DNA of 64,000 bases from Rhizophagus irregularis (taxonomy: Eukaryota > Glomeromycota > Glomeromycetes > Glomerales > Glomeraceae), in the NCBI RefSeq assembly GCF_026210795.1, contig NC_089431.1:4774001-4838000 (forward strand), given 5' to 3'. Position numbers and translations under genes: made by a program. Below the pieces are notes generated by a model. The model was not told the origin of the DNA. It did no database searches and was given only the letters and a program-made list of their open reading frames with translations. Shown one piece after another: positions 35,701 through 45,352 of the stretch (the stretch's first letter is position 1; each line of letters opens with the position of its first letter).

Positions 35701-37065
35701 GTAAAAGGTATAGCAGGCGTCCGAGTTTCTAATTTGAATCCTAACAGAGATAATGGTAAATTGTAGTTCTAATTAGCAAGCTGTAAAACTTGAAATAAAT
35801 CTAATATTTATTTTCAATTTAGATAAAGCAAAATTGGGCACAATTATGGGAATATCCAACCTGCAAGAATGGACTTGGCCCACGGACAAAGAAAAAGTAG
35901 GATATATTCATGCACGTGCACTACCAGGAATTGGAGAGTGGAAAGAATGGTCACTTGAAAAAATAGAAAAGATTGTTAAAAAGCGAAAAATTGAAAAACC
36001 AAATCCTACTTTTACATCTCATACACAATCAATTAAGCAATGGAATATACCAATTTTAAATAAAGAAAGTGAGTTTACCTGTTTCCATATTATTCCTAAA
36101 TAAAAGTAACATATTTGCTTGTTAGACAAACAAGATCCAACACAGAGTGAATCGGTAGGTGATATTCAATTCTAGAATTTTCGTTATATTCTTTATTATA
36201 ATCCTATTTGCTATTATGTATTTGTATTACCAATAATAAGCGCCAAGAATATGTGAACCAAATACTTTCTGATCTGACTAACCTGGAAAACAATAGATCA
36301 TTGGAAACCAAAAGGTATAAATATTAAACAATCACATCTTTATTTGTTGATTGTATTATTTATTTATTTTTTTTTTTGCGTAGTCAACAAACGTTTACCA
36401 GTGGATGGGCTCTAAAAGAAAATGAAAAAACTCGTCAGCGTGGACCAGTAAAAAGAATATCTCCCCAAGTAAAGTATCTTTTAGAATCAATGTTCCATAC
36501 TGGAACAGCAAATCCTCGTCAAAAATTAAATGCACAACAGATGCATGAAGAACTTTTAAAGCGTGCAGAACTTGGAGAAATTGAAGAAAATGACATACCT
36601 AAAGTAACTACAATAACAAACTGGATTTCAACTTTTTCACGCAAATGGAAAGAGGCTATGGCTTTGCGTACTTTGGAAGAAAATATGGACTCTGAAAATT
36701 CATAATAAATACTTGTAGCAAGTACTTATAAAGAGAGAAATGTAAATAATGTTTAATAAATGTTAAAAATTCGTAAATTGAAAAGGTGAAATTTATGTAT
36801 TATATATACGTGTACCTCTAAAATCTACAGCTGCTACAAAGAAAAAATTTTTCGTCAAGTCGGTTAAATGAAATTTTTTTTGTCAAACCATATTTTACAT
36901 TATTGCGCAGCTTGTCATGTGATCTGGTTGAGCTGTGAATTTGTTTTAGTAATACTTGCCTTATTGCGAATGATAGCAGTTATTTTTATTTAATAAATGA
37001 TCGACAAATTTTTACCCCAAAATTTAATAGTAATTTTGTGTCGATCTTTCACGGATCATGACTTA
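32708..37065 (+). mobile_element. DNA transposon with TTAA target duplications
   Basis: The ends 32708-32735 and 37038-37065 are inverted repeats matching at 24 of 28 positions, counting the TTAA. Three of the four mismatches are G/A or C/T transitions, the pattern left by methylated-C decay. TTAA flanks both sides, and joining the flanks through one TTAA rebuilds the tandem repeat in which it sits, so TTAA is a true target duplication (a piggyBac-like preference, although the terminal sequence and protein are not a piggyBac form I recognise). The 4.35-kb body carries one multi-exon transposase gene. Confidence 0.85.
32839..36705 (+). pseudogene. Multi-exon transposase, lightly decayed
   Basis: Predicted exons: 32839-33825, 33899-34135, 34322-34741, 34802-35755, 35823-36068, 36126-36154, 36241-36314 and 36384-36705, about 1,090 codons. 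The N-terminal exon starts MAPTLHVTLIKPG. A cysteine pair region (CSTCNDCGY) lies in exon 3. Exon 4 has candidate catalytic acidic residues in VDYKMR (about 35160), SDNGMHYH (about 35406) and FLEAGEAKTSIDSHH (about 35500), suggestive of a DDE/RNase-H-fold nuclease. The last exon encodes a basic helical segment (RGPVKRISPQVKYLLESMF). Disabling changes: an in-frame TGA at 34634 in exon 3, and near 35573-35615 TGA codons plus a frame change. Most of the protein is otherwise intact, so the copy probably died recently. Family not assigned with certainty. Confidence 0.75.
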
Positions 37066-37968
37066 AATATCTTTCAGATAATTATCAATAAATATCATTA
37101 ATGTTAAATATCATTATATTTTTCCAGTTGTTTATTGATGATCATCATAATACATTAATTATCGATTTATTTAGTACGATAAAATGTGATAATTATCAAT
37201 AAAGTGATAATTATCGATATTTATCTTCCAAAAAAATTTCCTGATGGTATTGATTTTACATTTTACAATTAATTATTACAAGCAAATAAATTGACGGTAA
37301 TTTGAGTTATCTAATACTCAGTTTATACATGAATAACAATTTCACTACGATTTATTATATAAGTGGCTGCAACGTGATTATAAATGCTGTTATGACATAA
37401 TTAAGATACATTCTATACGTGTCTACAATCACAGGTCGAAATGCTAAAAATCGGCAAAAAAAATGGCGCGAAAAGCAGTGGCTATTCTTGGCTATTCTTG
37501 GCTATTCTTGGCTGTTTTTGGCTATTTACGAATTAACCTATACTATTTGTAAATAGTTTATACAAATTTGCGAATAGTTTATGCGATTTGCACCATTTTT
37601 TTTGCCTATTTTTAATCATTTGACGTGTGAATGTGGTTATGATGTCATTAAAAAGACTCTATAATCTATTATGCCATTCAATGATTTATTAAATTTTATT
37701 TACATAATTAGTTATGATGATGCTAAAATCTATTACATAAGTCGTTATTGACGATATTGCGATTTATTGAATATCGTCTTAATATCCATCCAGTAACTAA
37801 AACTGTGACGAAGCCGTGACTAACTCAAGACAAACATATGACTAACACGTGATTAACTCTTTCCCTGATTGTTCACAAGTTGTTCATGCTTGGCCACGAC
37901 TTCGTCTTGGTTTGACATGTTTCTGTAAAGAAATGTTGTATCAAATTAATAAAAGTAATTTTCATAAT
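37066..37968. other. Spacer downstream of the transposon
   Basis: 37075-37112 completes the tandem repeat split by the transposon; 37175-37245 is the right partner of the imperfect inverted repeat at 30.43 kb. No coding signal. Confidence 0.45.
37480..37527. repeat. 10-bp tandem repeat GGCTATTCTT
   Basis: Three exact copies and two degenerate ones of GGCTATTCTT in a row. Confidence 0.9.
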
Positions 37969-38427
37969 CGGAGTAACGAACTTAAAATAATTCTTTCTCT
38001 TCCCTTAATTTATAAATTACATTATGTCCACTCTTCAATATGAATTAATTTATGCAACAGTTAATAGAGCAACAATGTTAATTGATACTAATATTTACAA
38101 TGAGATACACAAACATTTTGAATTTAAAAAACAACAGTCCTTGCTGATAAAATTCTTACAAATGATGAAAAAACTGAAGCAGTAAGAAAAATAACTAAAG
38201 GTTATGAATCACTTAGTCCAGCAATGATAGTTGAATGGATTCCATATAACTATTTGAAAAATATTAATTATTTGACAAAAGGTGGATTCTCCGAAATTTA
38301 TACAGCAGACTGGATTAATGGAATATATAGTGAATGGGATTCTAAAGAACAACAATTAAAAAGATTTAGAACTTTATAGTAGTACTTAAAACATTAGAAA
38401 TGTTGAAAGTGCAAATCAAAGTTGGTT
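37969..38427 (+). pseudogene. Truncated copy of the kinase gene at 16.8 kb
   Basis: Matches 16774-17415 from CGGAGTAAC upstream of the start, through ATG at 38024, to the end of the first coding exon, with no kinase catalytic exon after it. Damage: one A lost in the AAACAAACAG run, smaller deletions near the end, and an exact loss of 177 bp corresponding to 17014-17190. That deletion is in frame and removes the whole CxxC..CxxC segment. The rest of the glycine-loop region (KGGFSEIY) remains. It stops where other repeat sequence (38440 onward) begins. Confidence 0.85.
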
Positions 38428-38510
38428 ATATAATTTTTTCATAATAATTTAATGAAGGCTTAAATTCATGCTTTAATTTTAGATACTATATTTAAGGCCA
38501 TTTTTCATTT

Positions 38511-38573
38511 TTCTCTTTTAAAGTAAAAATTAAATGGTGATCTTAAATACGATTCGATACAATTTTGTAAATC
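38511..38573. repeat. Segmental duplication, copy 2, left edge
   Basis: About 63 bp matching 25582-25652. The rest of the copy lies at 41424-42473. Confidence 0.75.
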
Positions 38574-38856
38574 TAAAATAGCTATTGTTAATCGAATAAT
38601 CACGTGATCAATGTGTTTAATTGAATGATCTTGTGACCGACGATCATGTTACGAAATAATACGAATGTTGCAAATGTTACGAATGTTCAATATGTTTAAC
38701 ATATGCAACATATTTAACATGTTTAACATATAGCAAACTATATATCTAAAAGAGGAGGAACTCTTCCGGACGATCATTCAGACCAAAATTCACAGGAAGA
38801 AAAAATATAAAAAATACTTCGTTTTCTAATAAAAATACTCTTAAAAAGTCAAGAAA

Positions 38857-40697
38857 ATGGAGTCATACCTACAACAGGACAAGTTCGACACAAAAATACT
38901 AAGGAAAGTCAGCACTTTGGTGAAGAAAAATTTCAAAAACGCAGAAACAAGGTCGTCAGAAAAGTTACAAGACGAGCTTGATAAAATTTTTTTCCGAACG
39001 CTGCGAACACACAACGTAATAGTAGATATAAGGGAATAAAGGGAGAGATAGTGGACCTACTGTTAAGAAGTTGCTTGAGATATGCATATAGAGAATATGA
39101 TAACGACGTTAAACAGATAGGAAAACAAAATACTAGGCTTTGTTCATGGCTGCGCCAGGCGCAGCAAAAAAATCCGCCACATGAAGAAGTACCAAAAAAA
39201 GCAACAGATAGTAAGTTTAAAGAACCTATCAAAAGACAGAACGGACAAAGAAAAAGTGGAAAAAAGAAAGAACGTGGTAAAGAAGTAGTTAAGGAAATTG
39301 CACTACCTGAATCAGTTGATCAACAGCCGATCGTAAAAAATTCAAGGGGTGTATGTGCAACATCACGTGACATAATGTTTTACGATATACCAGCGCGGTA
39401 TAGTGAAAGCGAAGTTGTTTCAGCAATTAAAAATATAGGAAATGTAAATAGGATAAGAATTAAAAAACACTACAAATACCAATCGGTAAGAGCTGAAATT
39501 AATTTATTCGAGGAATACGACAGTAAATTTGTTAGAGATACATGGAAGGTACAACTTTTAATTGGAAATAGTGAAAAAAGACAAACTGCGATACAAGTTC
39601 GTTGGTTTCCAGGACAAAGTACGGTTAAATCTATAAAAGAAAAATGTAAGTGGAAGGCATACAAAATAATTCATTCAAGTTATTATAAAGACATAGCTAG
39701 AAAAAATTACTCTTTTGAGTACGGCAAAATGGCGCGTTTTGGAAAAAATTCAGTATTTCTTGCATACTTTAAAGACAAAGATCAGTTGGACGCAGCTATG
39801 GCATTAGACAAAGGAACAGACAATACTTGGATTATTCATGGTAAGGGTTTGGGCAAACAACCGGCAGAGATCTCAAAAAGGGACTCAGGTATTGATTTGG
39901 TCAGCACAAAGCCAAGAAATAATGGAAAAGCAACGCCTGCAATAAAACAACAAGCTATGGCCATGTCATCAACAAATATAGATAACGTTAGTACAGACGA
40001 GATGGTTGACGTAATAAATAGATATAGGAAAAATTTTTTAGATGAATTTCCACAAAACATTGCGTCAACACCATTAAAAGATTATGCCACGCCAGAAAAA
40101 GTTGTAGACATCGTTTTGGATTTACGAGCTGAAATAAACAAAGAATTGTCACAAGATGAAAAAGATGATGAAAAATGGATTGACCGATGTAGAAATGGAT
40201 ATGCCGTGCTAGTTGCGGATTTAAAAGATAGAAAGAAAAAGCTGGAGGAAGCAAGGGTAAAACGTGATGCGCTACAAAAACAAGTGGGCGAAGCTCAAAA
40301 TAAAGAGCAAGTAACAAAACCCACTGAAAGTGTTAAACAGGTATCACCAATAGAATTACACGAGTATGAATCAATAAATGAAACATGTAGCAAGAGGCTA
40401 GATAAAAAAAAGAAAGAACCAATTTTTACTCCAGAGTATATAGCGCGACTAGATGGGACGTTCGATACTTACAAGAAGGTCTTAAAAGAAGCAAAAGAAG
40501 CTGCAGAACAACGGAAACGTTTACGAAAGAAACAAGGTGACCGTATAATGGAAGAAGAAGGGATAGAAAGTGATAGTGATGAAGATGAAGAAGATCAAGT
40601 GGTGGTAAGTATAGAATCGAACAACAAAAGAGGAGGTAAACCAGGTAGTCGTGGACGAGGCAGAGGAGGTAGACGTAGATTAGTTAAAAAGAAGTAG
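38857..40697 (+). CDS. ORF1-like RNA-binding protein of the retroelement
   Basis: A 60-codon frame starts at the ATG at 38857 (MESYLQQDKFDTKILRKVS) and meets a stop at 39037-39039. The adjacent frame is open from about 38985 to the stop at 40697 and reads smoothly into KGEIVDLLLRSCLRYAYREY with no ATG of its own, so one protein interrupted by a shift in the T-run at about 38987-38993 is the likely original. That could be a one-base indel or a -1 frameshift. The main part (about 550 codons) has a region like an RRM fold (DIMFYDIPARYSESEVVSAI, about 39370-39560), long charged coiled-coil segments, an acidic stretch (ESDSDEDEEDQ) and a final RGRGRGGRRR basic tail, all typical of nucleic-acid chaperone ORF1 proteins. 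Family otherwise not recognised. Confidence 0.65.
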
Positions 40698-40797
40698 TAG
40701 TTTCACTTAATATAGACATTGTATAGTGTAGATAGGTATATTTAAGTTACAGACAGATAGTTATCTTCTTTGTAGTTGTGTAGTATTTCAAGGGTGT

Positions 40798-40875
40798 CGT
40801 GGGTTGACCGAGCGGTAGGCCGAAGCGCCTGGTATGGAGAGGTTGAATCAGTGCTTGCACTGGTTACTTCAATGT
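40798..40875 (+). other. tRNA-like A/B box region in the retroelement 3' end
   Basis: TTGACCGAGCGGTAGGCCGAAGCGCC resembles the D-arm half of a leucine or serine tRNA (the A box of polymerase III promoters). About 25 bases later GAGGTTGAATCAG resembles a B box GGTTCGAATCC missing one C. No full cloverleaf can be folded by eye, so this is a tRNA-derived or tRNA-mimicking stretch, not a tRNA gene. Confidence 0.4.
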
Positions 40876-40986
40876 GATTCTCTAGGTTGATTTTGTAATT
40901 GGTGCGCTTTTTATAATTTTAATAAAGGAGTTTCGCGTTTACGCGAGTGAAAAAAAAAAAAAAAAAAAAAATGTTTAACATATAGC

Positions 40987-41423
40987 TCATATTTAATATA
41001 TTAAACATGATTAGCATGAATTTTTTTTGTTATAAATATATGTGTTCCAAGTCAATGTAAAAACAGATAATGTGTCTTGAATTTAATAAAGCATTTATTA
41101 AAAAGAATTATCTCATTGTTTTATCTTAGGTTTTGTTCTATTGTGAATCAATATTTGCGTCCGAGTGTATATGCCAGTGTGTGCATTACCGTATTCGCAT
41201 TTGATTGAAATTACAAGTGAATTTACATTTATTTGTTCGTGTCACCTTCGTAAATTGATCGACAGTGATACACTTATTAGTGTTTCTATATAGTTTATTT
41301 CACTACGCGTTTGTTAACACTTATTAATATTTATTTTAATTATTATACCTTCTGCTTACCATATACATACACGCTTATTTTTATAAGCATTTAAGAACTG
41401 GCTTAACACTATCGAGATTAGGT
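40987..41423. other. Sequence between the retroelement and duplication copy 2
   Basis: Non-coding. Together with 38574-38718 it forms the part of the 2.85-kb insert that is not the retroelement, so the retroelement probably landed in an earlier insert. Confidence 0.4.
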
Positions 41424-42473
41424 CCGGCTTACTTTACTTACAACACGCGGCGTGATGTAGGCCAGAGTTATGTCGTAATGTGGGCCAGGTGATTAATTGT
41501 CACGTACTGTGTTATCGGTGAATTTTGTGAAATGGAGAGCTCAAAATCCCAACGATCAGAATCCCGTTATAATCACAAGCCCGACGCTCACAACCCTTGT
41601 CAAATCATAATTTCGAAAGTTCAAATCCTGACACTCATTATCTTTTTTTTTTTAATTTTTACATTATTTTTTTTTAGACGTAATAATTTTGTAATACTTT
41701 ATAACGATTATTATTTCTATTAAATCAAATATAATAATGATTTTTTAAAATATTTCGCAAAAATTAACGTTTTTATTTTAATAATAATCATACTTCGCAA
41801 ATTTAATTTATTAATGTTAATAGCTTTAATAGCTAAAAAAAAAAAAATTTCTTATATTAAATAAAAATGTAATGTTTTGCATATAAAGATATAATTTTTT
41901 TTGCTGATTAGAATTTAATAATCATTTTTTTATTCACGAGAATATTAAGTGACGGGATAATAATGAGTTTCTGGATTTTGAAATTTCGAGATTATGAATT
42001 TTCATTATCATAATGGGATTCTGATCGTCGAGATTTCCATTTTTCTTTGTTCGAGAAAGGAATAAATTAGATCGTGATTCTATGTCAAATGTAAAAAAAG
42101 GGGCGAAAATAAATTAAGTAAATTAGATAATTTTCACAATTTCGCCAAGACATCTCCGTAGTTGAGATAAAATCCCCCTACCAACATATGTTTATGTATT
42201 TTTTTAAAATTGAAAATTTCGCACGCATTACTGCCATTTTAATTATTTGATTTTAAAAAGCATTCGACTTATTACAAATAATTATGTGGTTTAATATGCT
42301 TTAAAATAAATATTCTATAAAAGACTAGGCTAATTCTTAATATATTTGCCTTAAAAGATTTTGATACGACATTGGCTATACAAAATTATGACATTAGCTC
42401 AAAATTAAATGTATGACTACGTTGATAGAATTCGATACCATAAGTATAGGAACATAATTAGAGTATTAAAAAT
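41424..42473. repeat. Segmental duplication, copy 2, main part
   Basis: Direct match to 25690-26824 with scattered indels, including the inverted-repeat element at 41544-42036 (its ends AACGATCAGAATCCCGTTAT and GGGATTCTGATCGTCGAGAT). The short frame at 41532-41723 is within this non-coding repeat. Confidence 0.8.
41544..42036. mobile_element. Inverted-repeat element, copy 2
   Basis: Second copy of the element at 25819-26332, about 493 bp, with the same long arms and a slightly deleted AT-rich centre. It was copied as part of the segmental duplication rather than inserted anew. Confidence 0.7.
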
Positions 42474-43252
42474 TAATTTTGGTATAGATAGTAATTTTAA
42501 TATTGAATTTTGAATTTACAGTGCTAAAATTACACGTGTTGATCTGCGTTGCAAAAAGTAGTCTAAAATTGATCAAATAAAATCTTTTTTTTTCAAAATG
42601 GCGGAAAAACTGGAAATATGATTTTTAATGGAACTCAGGAGGCTAGTTCATAAAAACGAAGTTCTCTGAAACCAAGCTATTGATAATTCACGTTTTAACA
42701 AAACATTAACAATATATAAAAGTAAATTATAAATTAGTTCATTATATTTATTCATGTTTAAATATTTTAATTTATCAATTCCTGAACTACAAAAATATAA
42801 TAAGTTTACAATTTATTTACATTTATTAATACTTAAATAAAAAAAAAATGGTAATAGAAGAGTACCAAAATTTATCAATTTTTTTGCAGTATTGAAAATT
42901 TTTTTGAATTCCGAAAAATTGAATTCTAAAAAGTGCGTTTATTGTCAATAAAAACTATTTGCAGCTTTTCCATGCTTAAGATTTGTTATTAATAATTTGT
43001 TATGAAAATAATTAAAATAATTAAATATAAATATTGTATTAGAAATTAAAAATAAAATAATAAAACTATAACATACAAACAAAGTTAATTAATAAACTAA
43101 ATAGTAATTTTTCATTAGTTGAAATAATCAAAGATAAACGTAAATATTCAATTAATTTTGCTATTTGTTTTGATTAGGATAATAATTTTTATAAAAAAAA
43201 AGGTCTTCTTAAAGAATATAAAGCAAATAAAGCTAACTAAATACAAATAGTT
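42474..43252. other. Intergenic AT-rich spacer
   Basis: No coding signal or clear repeat. Confidence 0.45.
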
Positions 43253-43627
43253 TTAAGTAGGGTGCTGGCAAAATGACGAGTCTTGTTGGTCAAAAGACCA
43301 CTTAGCAACAGTTCCAGAAAATTTAAAACAGGTATCTGAGGTAAATGGTCCTCTACTTTTTGTTTTTCTCAGGCTGCCCATAACCTTTGCGTGAAGTCTG
43401 TATGGATTAGCTGTTATATCTCGAGAATGAAATGTAAAATTTGGATCATCTTGTTCGCAATTCAACCATCCGGTATCCATTACGGTATAACCCAAATTAT
43501 CTGTAGCCCAAACTTTACATGAAGCTAAAAACACAAATACACCGAAAGTAGAATTAAATGCTTCAATTTGTTCAAGCGCTATAATGCAAATTATAGTAAC
43601 AATGGTTAAAGGAATGGAAAGTTTCAT
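43253..43627 (-). CDS. Small secreted protein (124 aa)
   Basis: Single-exon frame starting ATGAAACTTTCC at 43627. The first 23 residues (MKLSIPLTIVTIICIIALEQ then IEA) make a clear signal peptide with a cleavage site after about A23. The mature part of about 101 residues has four cysteines (CKVW, NCEQDD, DTCFKF, SFCQHP), tryptophans and a predicted beta-rich character, and no membrane segment. TATA-like ATATATA lies about 60 bases upstream of the ATG. No family recognised. Secretion is well supported; an effector role is only a possibility. Confidence 0.75.
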   Translation of the reverse strand: MKLSIPLTIVTIICIIALEQIEAFNSTFGVFVFLASCKVWATDNLGYTVMDTGWLNCEQDDPNFTFHSRDITANPYRLHAKVMGSLRKTKSRGPFTSDTCFKFSGTVAKWSFDQQDSSFCQHPT

Positions 43628-44364
43628 GTTGAGAAAAGTGAATAGTTGATTATTTCATGAAATTTGCCTAGGACTTTTTTCAGATTATATATACTTTTTT
43701 TGATATGTAAATATATTATACATTAGATCATCAAAAAAGTCTCCCTTTTCATATGATATTTACCATCAATAATATAGATAGAAGTATCAATCTATAAAAA
43801 TGAAATGTGTAAAATTCATTTTATTTTTGTGTTCATGTGTAAATACGTCTAAAAAAGCACCATTTTGTCTGATTTATGTCTTATTAAAAAAGACCGAAAA
43901 AAGAAAATTTGTAAGAAAAAAAAGAAAAAAAAAATCGGAAAAAAACTGAAAAAAAAAATTAAAAAAGAAAGAATTTGAAAGTGGAAATTCTAAATATCAA
44001 AAGATTTTTTTTAATTACAGTATACAGTATGCTAGATGATCGGTCTAAAAAAAAAAAGACCGAAAAAAGAAATTAATAAAAAAAAGGGGAAAGAAAATTA
44101 AAAAAAAAGTTCGGCCTTAAAGGCAAACCAGGGGAAACAAAAAATTGATTGACAGACCGAAAAAAAAAATCGATTCGCGTTAAGAGTAATCTAAACGTCA
44201 AAGAAATTTTCAATTATATAAATATACATATATTTTTTATTATCATTCATTATTTTTTTTTTTCTTTCTCACACTTTATTTAGATGTTAAAAAGAAAATA
44301 AATGAAATTAATAAAAGCAGTTTTCATAATAATACATTTACTAATATTAGCTAATACGTTTTAT
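43628..44364. repeat. A-rich low-complexity spacer
   Basis: 43890-44190 consists of AAAAAAGACCGAAAAAAGAAA-type units on the plus strand, the complement of the TTTTCGGTTT-type tracts at 27.4-28.1 and 51.35-51.65 kb. The stretch AGTAATCTAAACGTC near 44195 is the inverted copy of the repeat at 27.26 and 27.62 kb. No gene. Confidence 0.55.
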
Positions 44365-44671
44365 TTATTCATTTCTTTTGAGATAATTTGTCTTTTCTTC
44401 GTTACTTTTAATGCTATTAAAATAAATATTCGCCTCTGGGGCCAAATCGTCGTAAATATCTTGTAATTCTTCCGGTAAATTTCGAAGAAATACAGATGAA
44501 CCTTTTATTAAATCTTTTACTACTCCACGATCGTTTTCTTGATCAATTGTTCCTACTCCACCGTTTTCTTGGTCAATTTTTAGATCATCTTCTACTACAG
44601 TGAATGATCATGTTATTAGTAGATTTAAAACGTGTATTATGATACATACGTAATTCAATAGCTTCATCCAT
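44365..44671 (-). CDS. Small two-exon gene of unknown function (83 aa)
   Basis: Exon 1 is 44671-44650 (MDEAIEL plus one base), the 55-bp intron runs from GTATGT to TGTAG, and exon 2 is 44594-44365, ending in a stop after KTNYLKRNE. The joined frame is 84 codons including the stop. The coding segment is less AT-rich than its flanks and uses varied codons, which supports it. The protein is acidic, with an internal repeat (KIDQENGGVG / TIDQENDRGV) and a conserved-looking centre SSVFLRNLPEELQDIYDDLA. No signal peptide. It may be the complete gene or the 3' end of a larger dead one; I recognise no family. Confidence 0.55.
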
Positions 44672-44889
44672 GATTAACGTTAAATATTATTAAAAAATAT
44701 TTTATAGACAAAGCCGCCTCTATAAATGTTTGTAAAATCTGAGAAGCAAGAAGCTAGACTTGTTAGCAGCAATTATTTATACTAGTAATGTATTATTTAT
44801 TACGTCATAATAGTTTACATAAACTTTATATTACATAATTTGTATACTCAGTTATGTGCTTTCTGATCTACGTTTTTTTCCACGAGCGA

Positions 44890-45129
44890 CGTTACCTTGA
44901 CCATGTCAAGCCTATCACTTACGAAACAAAACCAGATTCGGTTAATTATCCAATTCATCTTAGAGCATTTCTCATTCTTGTAACTTCGAAATAGTTTTAG
45001 AGGATATGATTATTGCAGTTCTAGAAGGTGCATTATCCTATTTTCATAAACATCAGCCTGGGGCAAATAATGAACTTGAAAGAACAGTCCTGGCACTAAA
45101 TAATGTACTCCTGATTAGAAGATTACCAG
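44890..45129 (+). pseudogene. Coding fragment of unknown gene
   Basis: Two frame-shifted open pieces: RRYLDHVKPITYETKPDSVN then, after a stop and frame change, LEDMIIAVLEGALSYFHKHQ and NELERTVLALNNVLLI. The fragment is cut at 45129 by the element at 45130-45343, beyond which the reading soon ends. A relic of a gene or transposon protein not recognised. Confidence 0.35.
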
Positions 45130-45352
45130 TAGTGCTTCGATCCGGATTGATCCGTTGATTAGCATCACAACATTTTTCTATTATTTTTGTCAAACTATAA
45201 TTTTTGTCAGATTTATAAAAATTATTCTTCTACAAATTTTATTAATTTTGACCAAACTTATAGCTCCAACTCAAATAAACCGTTGCCAAACCGTAGTAAA
45301 CCGCGGATTGATCCGTTAAAAACCCATCCGGATCGAAGCACTAGATTGCCAG
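45121..45352. mobile_element. Miniature inverted-repeat element with 9-bp target duplication
   Basis: The body 45130-45343 (214 bp) starts TAGTGCTTCGATCCGGAT and ends with its exact reverse complement. GATTACCAG on the left and GATTGCCAG on the right flank it directly, a 9-bp duplication with one change (8 bp if hAT-like). Further in, ATTGATCCGTT and its inverse ACGGATCAAT extend the arms. Non-coding. The TAGTG end and 8-9 bp duplication suggest a hAT or Mutator relative. Confidence 0.85.

Larger units (their letters stand above)
38719..40986 (+). mobile_element. Non-LTR retroelement with poly(A) tail and 16-bp target duplication
   Basis: The 16-bp sequence ATGTTTAACATATAGC occurs at 38719-38734 and again at 40971-40986, directly flanking a 2,236-bp body that ends in 20 or more As (40950-40970). 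That is the signature of target-primed reverse transcription. The body carries a long ORF1-like reading frame, then a 3' untranslated part with a tRNA-like stretch (about 40798-40870) and ATAAAG before the tail. No reverse transcriptase or endonuclease is present, so it must depend on a helper LINE. The perfect target duplication and intact A tail imply recent insertion. Confidence 0.85.

Noticed and set aside
39988-40317. Minus-strand frames opposite the retroelement ORF1
   Set aside because: They are antisense to a clear charged coding frame with a coherent domain plan.
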